Source of the DNA: Penelope pileata
Lineage: Eukaryota; Chordata; Aves; Galliformes; Cracidae
Direction of reading: 5' to 3'
Length of the DNA: 64,000 nt
Assembly: GCA_013396635.1 (NCBI GenBank)
Contig: WBMW01000471.1
Coordinates: 1,595,096-1,659,095, forward strand
Part shown: positions 34,263-46,659 of the stretch, in pieces
How positions within the stretch are numbered: the stretch's first letter is position 1
How the letters are laid out: every line of letters begins with the position of its first letter
The notes under the pieces: model-generated
The model's database searches: none
The model's input: the letters and a program-made list of their open reading frames with translations, nothing else
What the model was told of the DNA's origin: nothing
Position numbers and translations under genes: made by a program

Positions 34263-37200
34263 ATTCTCATCAGCATAAATACAGAACCTTGCGCTGGCAA
34301 GTTGAGACCAAATAGATGGAAAAAAGGCTCAGGTACAACCTGCCTCCCCAGTGCTCTCACAGATCAGCCCCAGTGCTCAGTGTGCGTGTTTCACTGATGT
34401 GGAACACAGCCCATAGCTGTTGTCTCCTAGAGGTGCTGTGGGAGCAGTGTGTCTGTGCTAGTCACGAATTGTCTTCCCTAAGAACCAAAACTTAGCAATT
34501 TGTTTGATGTTTACTTGGGGAGCTGATGAGAACATTTTGAAAATGTCTATTTCTCAGTGGAAAAAGTGTGGTTCGTATATATGTGTTCATAAACCACAGT
34601 AGAATGATTTGTGGAGTCTCTTCCTTTCTCCCATCCTTTTGTTACCGGTACCACTTTCTGGCAGGGGAAACCCATGGTACATTGCCAGGAGCAGACAGCC
34701 TAAAAACCAGTGGAGTGACCACTGGGCATTTAAAACTCAGCCTGTGCCTCAGGAGACTCATTTTCAGCCCCCTTGGCCTTTCATTTCCCACCTCACCTTC
34801 TTCCTGCTGAGACTGTAAGCATTATAGGACAAGGACCATCTGTTTGGTCATGGATGCACAGTGCTAAGCACAAAGCAGCCCTGATATTGTGAGCATAAGG
34901 GTGCTCATGTAATTCCACTAAGGAAAGCAAAGTTGTTTTCCGCCCTCCTGTCTGAAGCTGAGAGAGAGTCCAGGTGGTGCTCCTAAGGGGCTTGCAGCCC
35001 AGCTCACTCTCACTGGTATTTGTTAAGTGCTGAACTTCACGCTAAGCAACAGGTAGGCAGATACATGGCTTGGCTAGTTAAGATCCAAGGTGGGAAGCAA
35101 AATGGGTGCTAGTGAAACTTCCCCAGAAAAGCTAGAATAACTCAACCTGTTACTAAACAATTAAGAAGCGTCAGCAAAGGATGATGTCTGCAGGAAAAGT
35201 CTCCCTTCGCTCCGTCTCCCAGCCCAGCATTGTGCAGATATCACAGACAGGGGAGCAGTTTTTCTCAGTGTTTTCCAGCCTCATTGCAGCACCCGCCCCA
35301 GGCACAGGGTACTCAGACAATTAGGTCCAATTTGTTATCAAGATGCATCAGACTTCCCCATGGTCTCTTTAGTCTCCAAAGTTCCAGGATGAAAAAACCT
35401 CTAAGTGCAATACTAGAATTAAAATGGCTCCAAGGCACCCAGGTTAGGCTGTGTGTGCTTTAAAAGCATCTGTTAACTCTGTAACTCTTTTCAGCAATAA
35501 AAATTACTTCACACACTGTCTGCAGTCCCCAGTTTGAGGGCTTTGGTACTTTGGTGGACAGAAAGAAGGAAGCCTGGAACATGCAAAAGGAAAGGCAGTG
35601 CATAGCATTGTGCATAGCCTGAGATATTTTGCAGTAATCAATTAATTTGATGGTCTTTCCACACTTCTCCCTATACAGTGATGTCTCTGCAATAGTCCAG
35701 GTCTGCAGCTCTCAGAGCAGCCCCCATCGACTGCCTGCCCATGAAGCATAGACCAGGGCTCCTGGGAGGATTTGCTGCTGCTATGTTGGCCACAGATGTT
35801 GTACCAAAGGCACACAGTGTCACTTCTAGCCTGATGGGCTGCTTCTCCATCCCACCTTTGGTTTTCCAGTCACCTCTGCCCTCCTTGCAGCAGCTGAGGA
35901 CTTCAGGCTGGGGAGCCCAGCTGGCCACCAGCTCTCCGAGTGCAACAAACTGGGCTGCAGGGCAATGGGTTGTTACAGGGGGAGTGGAGCATATTCAGCC
36001 CAGAGGGAGATGTTGTGAGGAAACAAAAAAACTGCACCTCTGAGTGTCCTGGAGCCCAGCTCTCTTGGAAAGGTTGTCCTTCCACAGGCACTCACCTCCC
36101 TGGTATCACCCTCCAGAGCTCTGTGGGGATTTACTTATCCTTCCCTGCTCCGGGTATTTTCAATTGTCATGTTGAATTGTTTGTTCCCCCCAAAACAAAC
36201 AAACCCACTCAAAACAGCTTATATCATCTTATAATCTTTCTTTACAATTGCCACAATTTCTCCCATTCTTGCTCGTAATGCAAAAATGAAAACAAACAAA
36301 TAAATCCCATCTTAATTATGCACAAGCATAGGAGCAGCACAAAGGAGCCATTAGCACGAGCTGCAGAAAACGCTGATCCCAACAAGTTTTCCCAGGGCGT
36401 GCAATGTGGAGCTGCCACCCTTGCTCCACAGCAGGGCTGCCTTGATGAGTCCCCTCCTCATCCTCCCCTGTCCCCTGCTTCCCCTGGCTGCCCCCCACCA
36501 TTGGCTGTCCCTGGCATCCAGGGAGGCTCAGCTCTAGGGCCCACCTGCAGCCCTCACCCTTCATTCCCACAGGATGCTCAGGATGCAGTGGGCATCGAAT
36601 GGCAGCTGGGGAGCTGGATGCCAGTGGAGATGGCCAGAGAGGCTTCCTGGCGGAGGCTGCAGCAGCTAATTCAGGGCTTTGTGACTTGAGACAGAATGCC
36701 AATTATTTCCAATTAGGAGATTGCAGTGACAGCTGCTCTGAACAGGGCATTTTCTCACAGCTGGGAAACCTGCCTGCGCGTTTAGCTGGGTCTGGATACC
36801 TGCATTTCCACTGTGGGGCTCTCAGCAGTTGTTTCTAATGACCTCTTTTTCCTTCACCCCTTGCTAAGTAATTCTTCCTCTCTCCCACACACCACCACCT
36901 CTCATGGGGAATTTGGCGGCAGAATCCTCATCTCTTCCCCTACCAAAATCTGTTCATTTTCTCTTCTCTCTGTGCAGGCTTTCATTTTCCTGCTGCCCAG
37001 CTCCTCCATCACCCTGCCTGCCCTGTGATGTATGGGCCTTCTCAGGCAGCTTTGGCCTGACCCAGCCAGCCAAAATCAGAGGAAAATCTGGTTTTATATT
37101 GCCTGGGGAGAATTCATCACAGAAGGTGTCTCATTTAGGGAAATTAAGAATGAAGGAAAGGGAGAACTAGAAATTTATTCTGGTTTAGTGTTAAAAATAT

Positions 37201-38449
37201 ATCTATCTACTGCTGTGTTAAGGACCGATATTTTCTCTCCATTTTTCTTCTCTTGTCTAACCATATCACATATCCCAGAGACAGAATTAGGGAGAAAGGG
37301 ACATAGAGCTCATTGCTGGCTTGGAAATGCTGCTGTGGCAGAGGAAGGAGTAGGACAAGGAGGAGGAGGCCAGGTCATACCTTAATACAGGTGGTGTAAG
37401 CAGTGGTGCTGGGCACGGACCTCTGCTGTCCCAGCACGAGGAGACAGCTTAAGCCTGCTGGTGCCAAATCCACTGATACCAACAAGCATTTTGCCAGCAG
37501 TTTTGGCCCATAGTGTTTTTGCTGATCCCTGCATGACCACTGTGTTTTGCATTCTGTGTGGGATCCAAAAGGGAAGATTTTAGCCCAGGAGATTGCTTGG
37601 TGGGATGCAGAGTGCTGGAGCAATGGCGTGTTTGGCTGACAGCAATGTCTGTTTGTCTGTGTGGAGCACTTAGACACTCCAGTAGATAAGTGCCTTGTAA
37701 ATACAGATAAATAGATTAGATTAGACCTTGACAGTAGTTCATGCAAAAGGCATTTTTATGTGAAAAAATAGTAATATTGTAGAAAAATAGCTATTATTTG
37801 GGACCTTGGGCTAGAGCTTCCATAATTGATATTGTTGAAGGAAAGAGGAAGCTAATGGAGAAGAGCTGCCGTGACTGCCCTTTTGTCATTGACTAATTCT
37901 TCCAGCAACCAAAGAGACATTACCCAGCTCCCATTTAGGCCTCGATGTGAGTGGTTGCATTTTTCAAGAGAGCACAGCTTGATGGGCACTGGGCCCTTTT
38001 GTAACTCTCCTTGCAATGGCGGGGACAAGGGAAGGAGAACACTTTGAAAAATCTGCCTGGCTGCTTGGAAATACAGACTGCTGCATAGCTCAGTGAGCAG
38101 CTCAAGAACTGCCACCAGCCAAGGGGCTGCACTTGGGCACGTCCACAGTGGAGATGTCCCCAAGCCTGCTGCCTCCAGGGATGTACGCCCACATCTTTCT
38201 GTGCTCCTGGCTCTGGTGTGCTGCAAATGAAGGAAGACTTGCACCTTAATTTATCTGTGCAAAAATAAAAGATAGAAAAGCAGAAAGCAAACAAATCACA
38301 ATTAAGGAACAGCACTGTTCCCCCAGCACCGTTTGCCCCCTTTGCATTAGGTACCAAGCCCAAGCCCTTAAAAGCCAGGAGATTAATAATTGAGAGCTTC
38401 ATACATCTTTTATTATCCATATAAAACATAAAGGGTGAAATCCTGACCC
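34263..38449. other. Non-coding stretch, no gene recognised
   Basis: Over 4 kb without recognisable exons. Frames reach 128 codons at 36316-36702 (minus), mirrored by a 123-codon plus frame at 36318-36689, again a stop-poor GC-rich patch. The region 36840-37020 is pyrimidine-rich. A minus frame of 164 codons at 37935-38429 overlaps another minus frame and has no domain. Confidence 0.55.
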
Positions 38450-39060
38450 ACCTGAAGACAATGTCGAAGTTCTCCTTAACTTTAGATTAACTTGCATTTT
38501 ACCTAAATTGTTTTGACAAATACAATGAAACGTGCGTTGTAAGACACCTCCATAATCTTAACTCTGACCTCAGAGAGTATTTTTCTAGGAGCATTTCTGG
38601 AATTCAAACAGAAAATAGAACCTTTCAGAAAATTTGGAGCACACATACAAAATTAATGGTGATTAGCAAAAGAACAGCATTATGGAAATTAATTATTTTT
38701 CTTCCATAAAAATGTGCATATATTTGCCTGTTACAAATGCAGTATTAGCCCATAGTAGTGGTACTTGGAATTACTTAAACTAACTAATCATATTTTCCAC
38801 TTATGAATATTCCTTAAAAGAAAATGTTTGTACACCAAGTGCAGTGCAATAAAAATATCACATAAAGATGGAGGGAAAAAAGAGAAAATAATGCACAGGT
38901 TAAGCAAAGGGTTGTCTTGCTGAAATAAAAAGTGCACTTTTTTGTACTCAGCTTAAATATATATATTTATTATGTGGGCAGTATAGAGTTTCAGGAGTCC
39001 TTAATCATTCATTTCCTTGCTTTTAAGTGTGAGGGTTTTGCAAATGGTGTGATAAGTAAG
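38450..39060. promoter_or_regulatory. AT-rich block, candidate conserved element
   Basis: About 600 bp nearly free of open frames, rich in TAAT/ATTA cores: AAAATTAATGGTGATTAGC, GGAAATTAATTATTTTTC, GAATTACTTAAACTAACTAATC, plus TTAAATATATATATTTATT. Sequence complexity is high outside the TA run. It could be an enhancer block or simply AT-rich intergenic DNA. Confidence 0.22.
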
Positions 39061-41039
39061 TACATTGTTGTCACTTAGCAACCTTAACTCGTTTCTGAAG
39101 TGAGTTGTTTGTTTCTATAATAAATGAGACACTCAGATACCATGGTGATGAGCATAGGAGACCTTGTATGCTTAGGCAGAGTGCTATCTTGATAAATATT
39201 ATATTGCTGGGAGGTTGGAGGAGTAGCTCTTGTATTGTCCACAGCACAGAAACTTCATCAGCGGTGTTTGTGCTGCCCCATGAGGAGCACCTGGAAGCTG
39301 TCCTGAAGCAAAGCTCATTCTCCTTCCAGGCAGAAAACCTGGAATTTGGGCTTAAAATAAAGCTGAAGGTCACCTCTACAACGTGCAAGGTCCTAGCTGG
39401 CCAAGCGCGGCCTCAATGCGTTCGCAGCCAGCTCCCAGCTCTGTTCATCGTTGTCAGTGCTCTACACTTTGCATCCAGCTCTGTGCTCTGCAAGTTCTCC
39501 TCCTCTCCAGCAGCCCTGGAGCTGTGCTGAGCCTTCCCTTGGCCTCTCAGCACTGAACCAGCTAGGGGGATTGCTGGCCTCTGGGAAGCCGCTGTGATAA
39601 AGAACCCACGGAGCTGCGGGCTGATGCCAGACCTGAGGGCTGTGCCTGGGGAAAAGAGGAGAAAGACAAATAGTATGGCTGAGACAGAGCTGAGAAGCTC
39701 TGGAAAGCATCCAGAGCTTTCAGAATCTCTCTCTAGATCGCCAGCTTGGGAGTGAATTGAAGCACAAGGGTTAATGACAAAAGTAAAAATATATTCTAGA
39801 CAACTGTTGCATCCTAAGACTGTCTTTGCTGTGCAGGGCTACAGTTGATCTCTGACATGGTTGATCCTGCTTGAGTTCACCTGATTTTTCATGTTTTTCT
39901 CTTCCCTCCCTATCAATTCCTGCTCTTTGTATTTCCCGATCTTACACAAAATATATTTGTGTTGCTGCTAATGCTCCTCGAGTTTAAATTAATCTTTTAA
40001 AGAAAGATGAACCACATGAACTTTCTTTTGTTTTTCGAAATCGCATCCATATTCATAATCCACTAATCATGTTTGATAAATCAGAATTCCTTGTGAAACA
40101 TACTAACCCTTCACGTTGCTTCGGTTTTTAATCTTGTAGGAAAAGCAATCATTTATGCCGTGCATTTGAAGGGGCTGGGCTGGGCTGTCTGGTTGTCTCA
40201 TTGAGTCATCTTCCCTGCTCGTACAATGCAGCATGTGCTCTTGAATCTAAGCTATCATCTAAAAACATAATTAAGTCTTCAGTACTTGGGTAGCGGGAGG
40301 AATCTTCGCAGCGGGGATCAAACACCGTTTTTGCAGTGATGATGCCAGACTGCTGGAGCAGCTCTGGGCTTTCCCCTCGTTGCGGGGCATAACCACGCTG
40401 AAACCTTGAGGTCGTGTTCCTGCAAGTCAGCAATGGTAAATATTTCACTTGCAGTCAAAAAACCAATGAAGAGATGGCTGCTCGTAGAGATCCATGGGTC
40501 TGTTGTCAGCAGGGACTTGTTTAACCTGGGTGCAATTTGTGGCTCAGAGTGAGAAGATGATTTTTGCCCCTCAGTCATTTGCACAGGACTATGCACGTAT
40601 GGATGATCTTTGTGTTTGCAAACTGGGAATCTTTGGTGACTTCTGGATAAGTGCAAGATTACCGACATCAATTAGTATTATATATATGTATTTTTGCATC
40701 AGTGCATTGATCAGGACCTTTTCTTTAGAGAAGGGGGAATCCTCGTGTGAGCCCAGACCCTCTCATCTGTTCCATCTGCTTCTCCTACTGCCTGTTAGAA
40801 GCAGCTGTGGGGCAGGACAGGCACAAAGCACAGAACCCCAGACCTGGGCCACCTCCTGGGGTTGTGCGCAGGGTCTGGCTCCGGTCCCTGTGCTGGAGCT
40901 GCTCTGCTCACACAGCCCCGAGCTTTGGGCTCCCATACTCCCCCAAAGAAATATAGCTGTTATTTGCTGAAGCAGATTCTAAGCCTGCCACACTTAATAA
41001 TTCAGCAGTGAACTTTAGAGCTGAGCACAGGTTGAAAAA
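39061..41039. other. Non-coding stretch, no gene recognised
   Basis: Contains an AT-rich complex patch at 39990-40180 (CATAATCCACTAATCATG, TTGATAAATCAG, GTTTTTAATC) that could be regulatory. Plus frames of 141 and 158 codons (39105-39530, 40494-40970) lack domains and overlap minus frames. No transposon recognised. Confidence 0.5.
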
Positions 41040-41540
41040 TAACTTGCTTTAGTAAGTACAAAATCTCCATTTCTGCTGCCTTCGCTTCTGCCGCCGTCCC
41101 CCAGCCCTGGCCCTGGCACTCCAGCCCTCAGCGTTCGTATGCGGTGGAGCGAGAAGGAAAGGCGGGCGGGAGGGAAGTCATTTCCTCGCTGTGGGATGTT
41201 TATTGTCGCCTGCTCTCCGCTGCCCAAGGTCTCTGTCATTTTACATGATGTTTTATAATGGAAACGGTTCTCTTTGACACCAATGAGTTCATCCGCAGGT
41301 ACAGATTTACATTTCTACCTCCCTGACGCAGCTGTAATTGCAGCTCCTGGGGGAGGAAACCCTGACGATGACCCATATAAACCCTGCTGGACCCCTTCCA
41401 GGCAGCAGGAACCTCAGAGGGTTTCCCATGATGAAGTTGCCCTGCAACAAACGCTCCTGCAGTAACCGAGGGCGGTGCTGTCTGCTGATGCGGTGTTGGC
41501 AGAGCGGCTGTGCCAGGGCCAGTGCCCATCGCCTGCCCCC
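41040..41540. promoter_or_regulatory. Weak CpG cluster, possible regulatory element
   Basis: By eye there are about 12 CpGs in 41041-41240 and about 22 in 41041-41540, at roughly 55-60% GC, including GGCGGGCGGG and GCCGCCG. That puts observed/expected CpG near 0.6, borderline for a CpG island and clearly above the rest of the window. No TATA box, first exon or splice donor was recognised. It may be an orphan CpG island, a promoter of an unannotated transcript or a GC-rich remnant. Confidence 0.3.
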
Positions 41541-42802
41541 AGTCTAAGACCATGAGTTGCAGGAAAATGGAGCTAGAAGAAGCTGGAAACCTAATTAAAA
41601 CCTGTTACTCCAATTGTCTATGAATGCATTTGTTTAGAGTTAACCCTAACCCCTACCCCTGTACCTATTCAGGCGTAATTACACAGGTACCATTTCCCAG
41701 AATATAAATGAATAGTGTAAAGTACACACATTTTCTCCCCTGTGAGCTGAAATTTGGCAATCCCTGTGACACTGGTTGGGAATTTGATAAACACATTTCT
41801 GAAGATGTCTACATCTTCAAAAAAAAGAGGAAGATCAGCCATCGATAGGCAGATGGGTATTGATGTACAGATCTATCAGCAGACGTGGATAGATAAAAAT
41901 GATTTATAGATTTCCTTCTGTTCTCCTACCCCTTTGCAGTCAGTACCTTTTTTTGGAGGGGGGAAATGCAGTGCATTGCTGCAACCAGATCTCGATAGCT
42001 GAAACAATTATTTTAAAATTCGGGGACCTATTTGCAGCCCCTCCTTGTGATGCCAGCCTGTGCGATGCTGGGTCAGCCCCCTAGCTGCTTGCTCCTGGCT
42101 TTTTATTTCTTTTTTCACCTTTTGCTTGATGAGTTTGTAGGCTTTTCAGGGAAGCGACCTATTGCATAAATATGTGTTATTTCCATGTAGGAGGAAAAAA
42201 TATAATTAATACTGATGCAAGTGTCATTTAAACAGCTGGGAGGGAATGCATTTCAGATGCTGCACTGCTTTAACTGTTGATTAAAAGAAAAAAAGTCCCC
42301 ATAGCTGACTGACAAACTCTGATGTATAAAAATTGTGTTGGCCTTACACAAAATACAGACAGCTCCTGCTGCTAAAAATGGTAAGAAAGCCAGAAGTTAC
42401 AGATGTAGCACAAAAGTCTCGGGGTGAAATTCTTGGATTGGGTTATGTAGGAAGTTCAGACTTGAAAACCAAGGAGCTCTGAAGAATCTTTTGTTCTGGA
42501 TTTTCTCCCAGAGCTGCTGGGTTTGAGACCTAAACAGAACTGTTGTTTTGTACAGAGCTCTGCTTTAAGCCCAATGCCTGATGGGACCTATCAGGTTGAT
42601 GGGACCCTGGAAATTTAGAGAGGTTTTATTAGAAAGAATTAGTCATGGTATCAAAGCATTCTTTCATTCCCTGCTTGTTTCACTGTACTGAAATTGTTTA
42701 TCACTTTGTCATTAACAGCTGACACTCCTGGATCTAGCCCCGCTGGCAGCTCATCCCTTGGGTTTTGTCTTTTTTGATGACCTCATTCTGGCCCTGGGTC
42801 GT
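41541..42802. other. Non-coding stretch, AT-rich toward the right
   Basis: A single telomere-like TTAACCCTAACCCC occurs at about 41640, too short to be an interstitial telomeric array. Bases 41820-41890 carry several GATA/GATC motifs. The part 42100-42330 is AT-rich and complex (GCATAAATATG, TATAATTAATAC, GTTGATTAAAAG) and could be regulatory. No gene recognised. Confidence 0.5.
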
Positions 42803-42880
42803 AGAATCACAGAATCATAGAGTGGCTTGGTTTGGAAGGGGCCTTAAAGATCATCCAATTCCACCCCTTCCAGGAGACTC
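42803..42880 (-). mobile_element. CR1 LINE 3' tail, minus strand, about 75 bp
   Basis: AGAATCACAGAATCATAGAG, then TTGGTTTGGAAGGGGCCTTA and GATCATCCAATTCCACCCC, is the reverse complement of a CR1 3' end close to consensus. Similarity fades after about 42880; the following GC-rich sequence may be host DNA or a diverged continuation. Very short 5'-truncated insert. Confidence 0.93.
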
Positions 42881-43079
42881 CCAAAAACACCTGTGAGGGT
42901 TCTGAGCAGCCTGAGCTGCCCCAGCAGCACAGCCCTGCTGCCATGCGATGCGCTGTGCCCCATAGCTCTCCTACTCGTGCATTCCCAACGTGCAGTTTTC
43001 CCAATGCCCCCATTACTCAGTGCCCCAGCTCCTCTGGTAAAAGCTGCAGCCACAGAACCGGACTTTGGTGTGTTTTCCT
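42881..43079. other. GC-rich non-coding segment
   Basis: A GC-rich stretch following the CR1 tail. Open frames run on both strands (42832-43215 plus, 42807-43053 minus), which reflects composition. Nothing recognised. Confidence 0.5.
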
Positions 43080-43535
43080 CGGCTCACAATCACCAGAAGA
43101 TGATTTAATTGCACGAGAAAATGTTCTTTTTAATCTCTTAGAATTAGTCATCTCTTCCTCACTCATCTCTCTATATTTTTGGTTAGAGAGACTGAAAATC
43201 TTAATATATCAGTGACATTTATAACACATGTTAATATTATAAAACGTCAGCGCTCTATTTGCAGAAATGAATACTGATGTGATGGGAGTGTTTTATTATG
43301 TCAATGACTTCTATTATAAATATGATAAAACTGTGTCATCCTTTTTTTTTTTTCCAAATAAAAAATAAAACCACTGAATCATTTATCTCAAGGTTACTGC
43401 TCTGCTACCTTTTTAATATATTCAATGACGCTGTTAAAAAAGAAATACACCCTGCAATGGATTTTCACATTGTGTGGTCACTGGATGGATGTTGTCGTTT
43501 ACCTGCATGTTTATTTAGGATTACAGTGGGATAAT
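43080..43535. promoter_or_regulatory. AT-rich block, candidate conserved element
   Basis: About 450 bp with GATGATTTAATTGC, CTTTTTAATCTC, TAGAATTAGTC, CTTAATATATCAG, TGTTAATATTATAAAACG and CTATTATAAATATG motifs. It includes a 12-nt T run near 43341. Non-repetitive apart from that run. Motif texture suggests a developmental regulatory element; unproven. Confidence 0.25.
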
Positions 43536-44913
43536 GAGCACAGAAGTGGGGCTGACATTGTGGCTTCGTATGGACACAAAGCCAGGAGATGAAACCTAGT
43601 TTTAAGTGAGTAATTAATGATTAGCAAAGGGTGGAAGGTGGCTTGATATGATGTCCACATCGCTGCTGATTGCTGCCACTGCCATGCCTCAGTCCATCCC
43701 ATCAGGCCCCATCCTGCTGATCCCCTGAAGGGCCCTGGGGTTCGTTGCCAGACCCACAGAGATCTAAAGGCTCTGAAAGGCGTCTTGAACACCCCATCAT
43801 TTGGGCTGTGGCACCATTTCACCAATTAATCTCCATTACCACAGCTGGTATTTGCTGTTATGAGTAAGCCCAACTGCTCTCCATAGGCAGTTGCACTTCC
43901 AGCCCCAATAATTAGGTGGCGGATTCATGAAAATCAAGATCTCATTGTAAGGATAATGGTATTTTATGGAAAGGATAAGTAATGTATGGGTGTTTGTATG
44001 CATCTCTGCTTTGTCTCTTTGGCTGTTAAAATTTCCTTATTAATTTTTTAAAATTGCAGATAAGAATCATGTTTACAAGAAATGAAATAATGTATGTGAA
44101 AGAGAAAGAGAAAATTGATTTGACCCATACAAAATATTGTGAATGCAAGGGCTGGGGTTTCTCAGAATGCTGAGTAGCACCATGGAAGTCCCTCCAAAGT
44201 CAGAAGCCACCGCTGTAGCAGATTGGCACATTCTTGGTCCCAGAGTTAACACACAGCACAGCAAGGGACCGGGGAAGCCAAGGGACAAAGATTGCAGCGT
44301 TAAGATCATGCTGTTGCTATGGTTAGTGGTGTGAAAGTCTTGAGGACTTATTCATTTTTTTGTCTTTTTTCTCTCCCTCCCTACTTCATTCTACATGCTA
44401 GTATTACTGCAAAGGGAAGCCCAGGATTGCAATCCTTGTAGGAAAGACATCTGTTTTGGTTATCGACTTGAAGGAGGTCAGAAATGGGCTGTGGATGATG
44501 GCTGTCACAGTGCGTCATACAGTAGATAATAAACCCACAGCGAAATTCAACGAGTGGGTGTTTTCCATGGCATGCATCTCAGGTCTGCAGAGAGACACCC
44601 AGCCTGAGTTTGCAGGAGATCGCTCCGCTGCTGTGAGCTGGCAGAGCCTTTGCACACAGTGGGAGACCTGGGGGTCTGCGTGGGGTCACAGAGCAGAGTG
44701 TGGAGGGCTGCAGGGGATGAATGGGAGCGAGCAGCCGGAGCTCCTCGAGGTGCCACCAAACCAAAAGGCAGCACGAGGCAGGGAAGCTCCCTTGGCTGCT
44801 GCTTGAGGTAATTTAATGCTTTGTAGGCAAGGGAAATAACTTTGAGCTGATGCCCAGTTCAGAGATTTCCCCAAGGGGAAGGGCAGTGCCCACCCCAGGG
44901 GCTGCATTCCAGC
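43536..44913. other. Non-coding stretch, nothing distinctive
   Basis: Frames are at most 116 codons and overlap between strands. AT-rich around 43900-44100, GC-richer from 44570. No transposon, exon or RNA gene recognised. Confidence 0.55.
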
Positions 44914-45127
44914 CATGCCATCCCCATTCCTGTGCCCATCCCTATCCCTATCTCCAGCTCCACGCCCATCCCTATCCCCATCCCTATCGCTATCCCCAAC
45001 TCCATGCCCATGCCCATTCCCCCCTATCCCTATCCCTATCCCTATCCCTATCCCTATCCCTATCCCTATCCCTTTCCCTATCCCTATCCCTATCCCCATC
45101 TCTATCCCTATCCCCATCCCCTCCCCA
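44914..45127 (+). repeat. CCCTAT hexamer array (GGGATA on the minus strand)
   Basis: The core 45022-45117 consists of 16 consecutive 6-bp units in register: CCCTAT mostly, with CCCTTT at 45070, CCCCAT at 45094 and 45112, and CTCTAT at 45100. The left flank 44914-45021 is a degraded continuation. Eight uninterrupted CCCTAT units run from 45022 to 45069. Because six is a multiple of three, each frame encodes a dipeptide repeat: Gly-Ile on the minus strand, and Pro-Tyr, Ile-Pro or Ser-Leu on the plus strand. That explains the long frames 44686-45384 (minus) and 44915-45532 (plus). These are not genes. Confidence 0.95.
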
Positions 45128-46659
45128 GGCATCCTAGGCAGCAGCAGTGCTGCCGAGAGGCTGCCAGGGCTGTTGGGCTGTCTCAGCAGCGTGTCTGCAG
45201 TGATTCGCCAAGGACTCCAGTCCAAAGCAGCAGAGTTGCACAGCCAGAGGAGGCTTCTGCCTCCCAGAAGTGAGCTACAACAGCACTTTAGCTGGGGACA
45301 GAACAGCTTTTTAAAAAGAAAACACCACAACTCGTCTTTTAGATGTTCCACTGGGCTCTCGAGGAGCTTTGCAGCCATCCACACGGCCCTGGATGCTTCA
45401 GGATACAGCAGTGAGCCCTGCTCAGTCGCAGCGGGGCCCAGCTGGTCTCCTCCCAGCAGCAGAGGGCCAGGTGTCCTGCAGCTGCAAACAGGACACAGGA
45501 GTCAGCTCCTTTCATGGCTTTCTTTGCTGTGACTTTGCTTTCTTACTGTTTTCTTTACTTTCTTTCTCTGTACTCAATCCTTAAAGGCAAAAGGGAATAC
45601 CTCCCTCCCTCCCTGGGTTGCCAGTGGCTATGGGGGAACTCAAAGTAAGGAGCTCATGGAAAGTAATTTGCCCCTTAAGGAAATGCCCCATTGGAGGAAT
45701 ACAAATCAGGGTTTAACCAGGAGATTTCCTAATTAAATCTACAGCAAAGCCTGATCTCCTTCCATCTACACTTCTCCCAGACAAGCTGCTCCTGATTTTA
45801 TTTTGATGTAAATGAATTGCTCTCACTACAGACTTTTCTAAGGGGTCTGAGTGGTGTTCAATGTATTTCTAGTAAGCAAGGTCTATAGAAACACCCTTCC
45901 CTATAGCAGCCTATTGCACTCAGGGATTTAGAGATCCATAGGAAATAAGTCTGCAAATAAGTCTCTGTAGGTGGATGTTTAAGCCTTCAGTGACTGCTGT
46001 CACTTGGGCTGTGGAGATGTTGCTCCAGATCCGCTGCAGAAACGCAGCTGATCCCACCCCCTGACAACAAGTGGTATTGATGCAAAATGTAGGAGAGAGG
46101 AAGAGAATCCATAAATAATTTTTATTTATCTGTATCTACTGATACATCTATACGTCCGTATCTAGCTGCTGATCCACCTCTCAGTGCACTCCTTTGCTGT
46201 CCTCCCAGGGACACGTCTGCTGCTGCCCTTACCGCAGCAGGGTGAGGGCCAGCCGTGCCCTGACCTTGGCTGGGTTTTTCTTGCATTTCTCCTGCAAGTG
46301 AGATTTTATAGCTTCCATCTCCTCTAATCTCATGCTTCAGGAGCTGGCTGCTGGGAGAAAGCTTGTGTGAGGGAAGAAACTCCCTTCTGTGTGCACTGGG
46401 GCTGCAGAACACAGCCAGGATGGTGCCCAGGAGAGCAGCGCTGGTCACCCAGGGGATGTTTAGTGAGCTCCAGAGGGAAAACCCGGTGTGATGGTGTGTG
46501 TAATGCCAGCACACCATGGGCCCTGAGGCAGAGGTGCCTCCAAGCTGGTGTTTCTGTGGAGTATGGAGAAGTCTGAGACTGAATGGCTGAAGGGGGAAAG
46601 CTGGGGGTAGGGCCACGGACTGAAGGTGAAGGGGTGGCATGTGAGTTGTCGATGGGGAT
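45128..46659. other. Non-coding stretch after the hexamer array
   Basis: GC-rich to about 45480, then more ordinary. A short CCTCCCTCCCTCCCTGG run lies at about 45600 and a degenerate TATC-type patch at 46125-46165. No exon or transposon recognised. Confidence 0.5.
45452..45470 (+). promoter_or_regulatory. CTCF-like motif
   Basis: CCCAGCAGCAGAGGGCCAG contains GCAGAGGGCC, close to the CTCF core AGRKGGC with one or two mismatches at the flanks. It lies about 340 bp right of the hexamer array. Binding is only a possibility. Confidence 0.2.

Noticed and set aside
41638..41662. Telomere-like AACCCTAACCCC
   Set aside because: Only one to two units, too short for an interstitial telomeric repeat.
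44686..45532. Frames of 232 (minus) and 205 (plus) codons with Gly-Ile or Ile-Pro repeats
   Set aside because: They are read-through of the CCCTAT hexamer array, whose unit length is a multiple of three; the repeated dipeptides are translation of the simple repeat.
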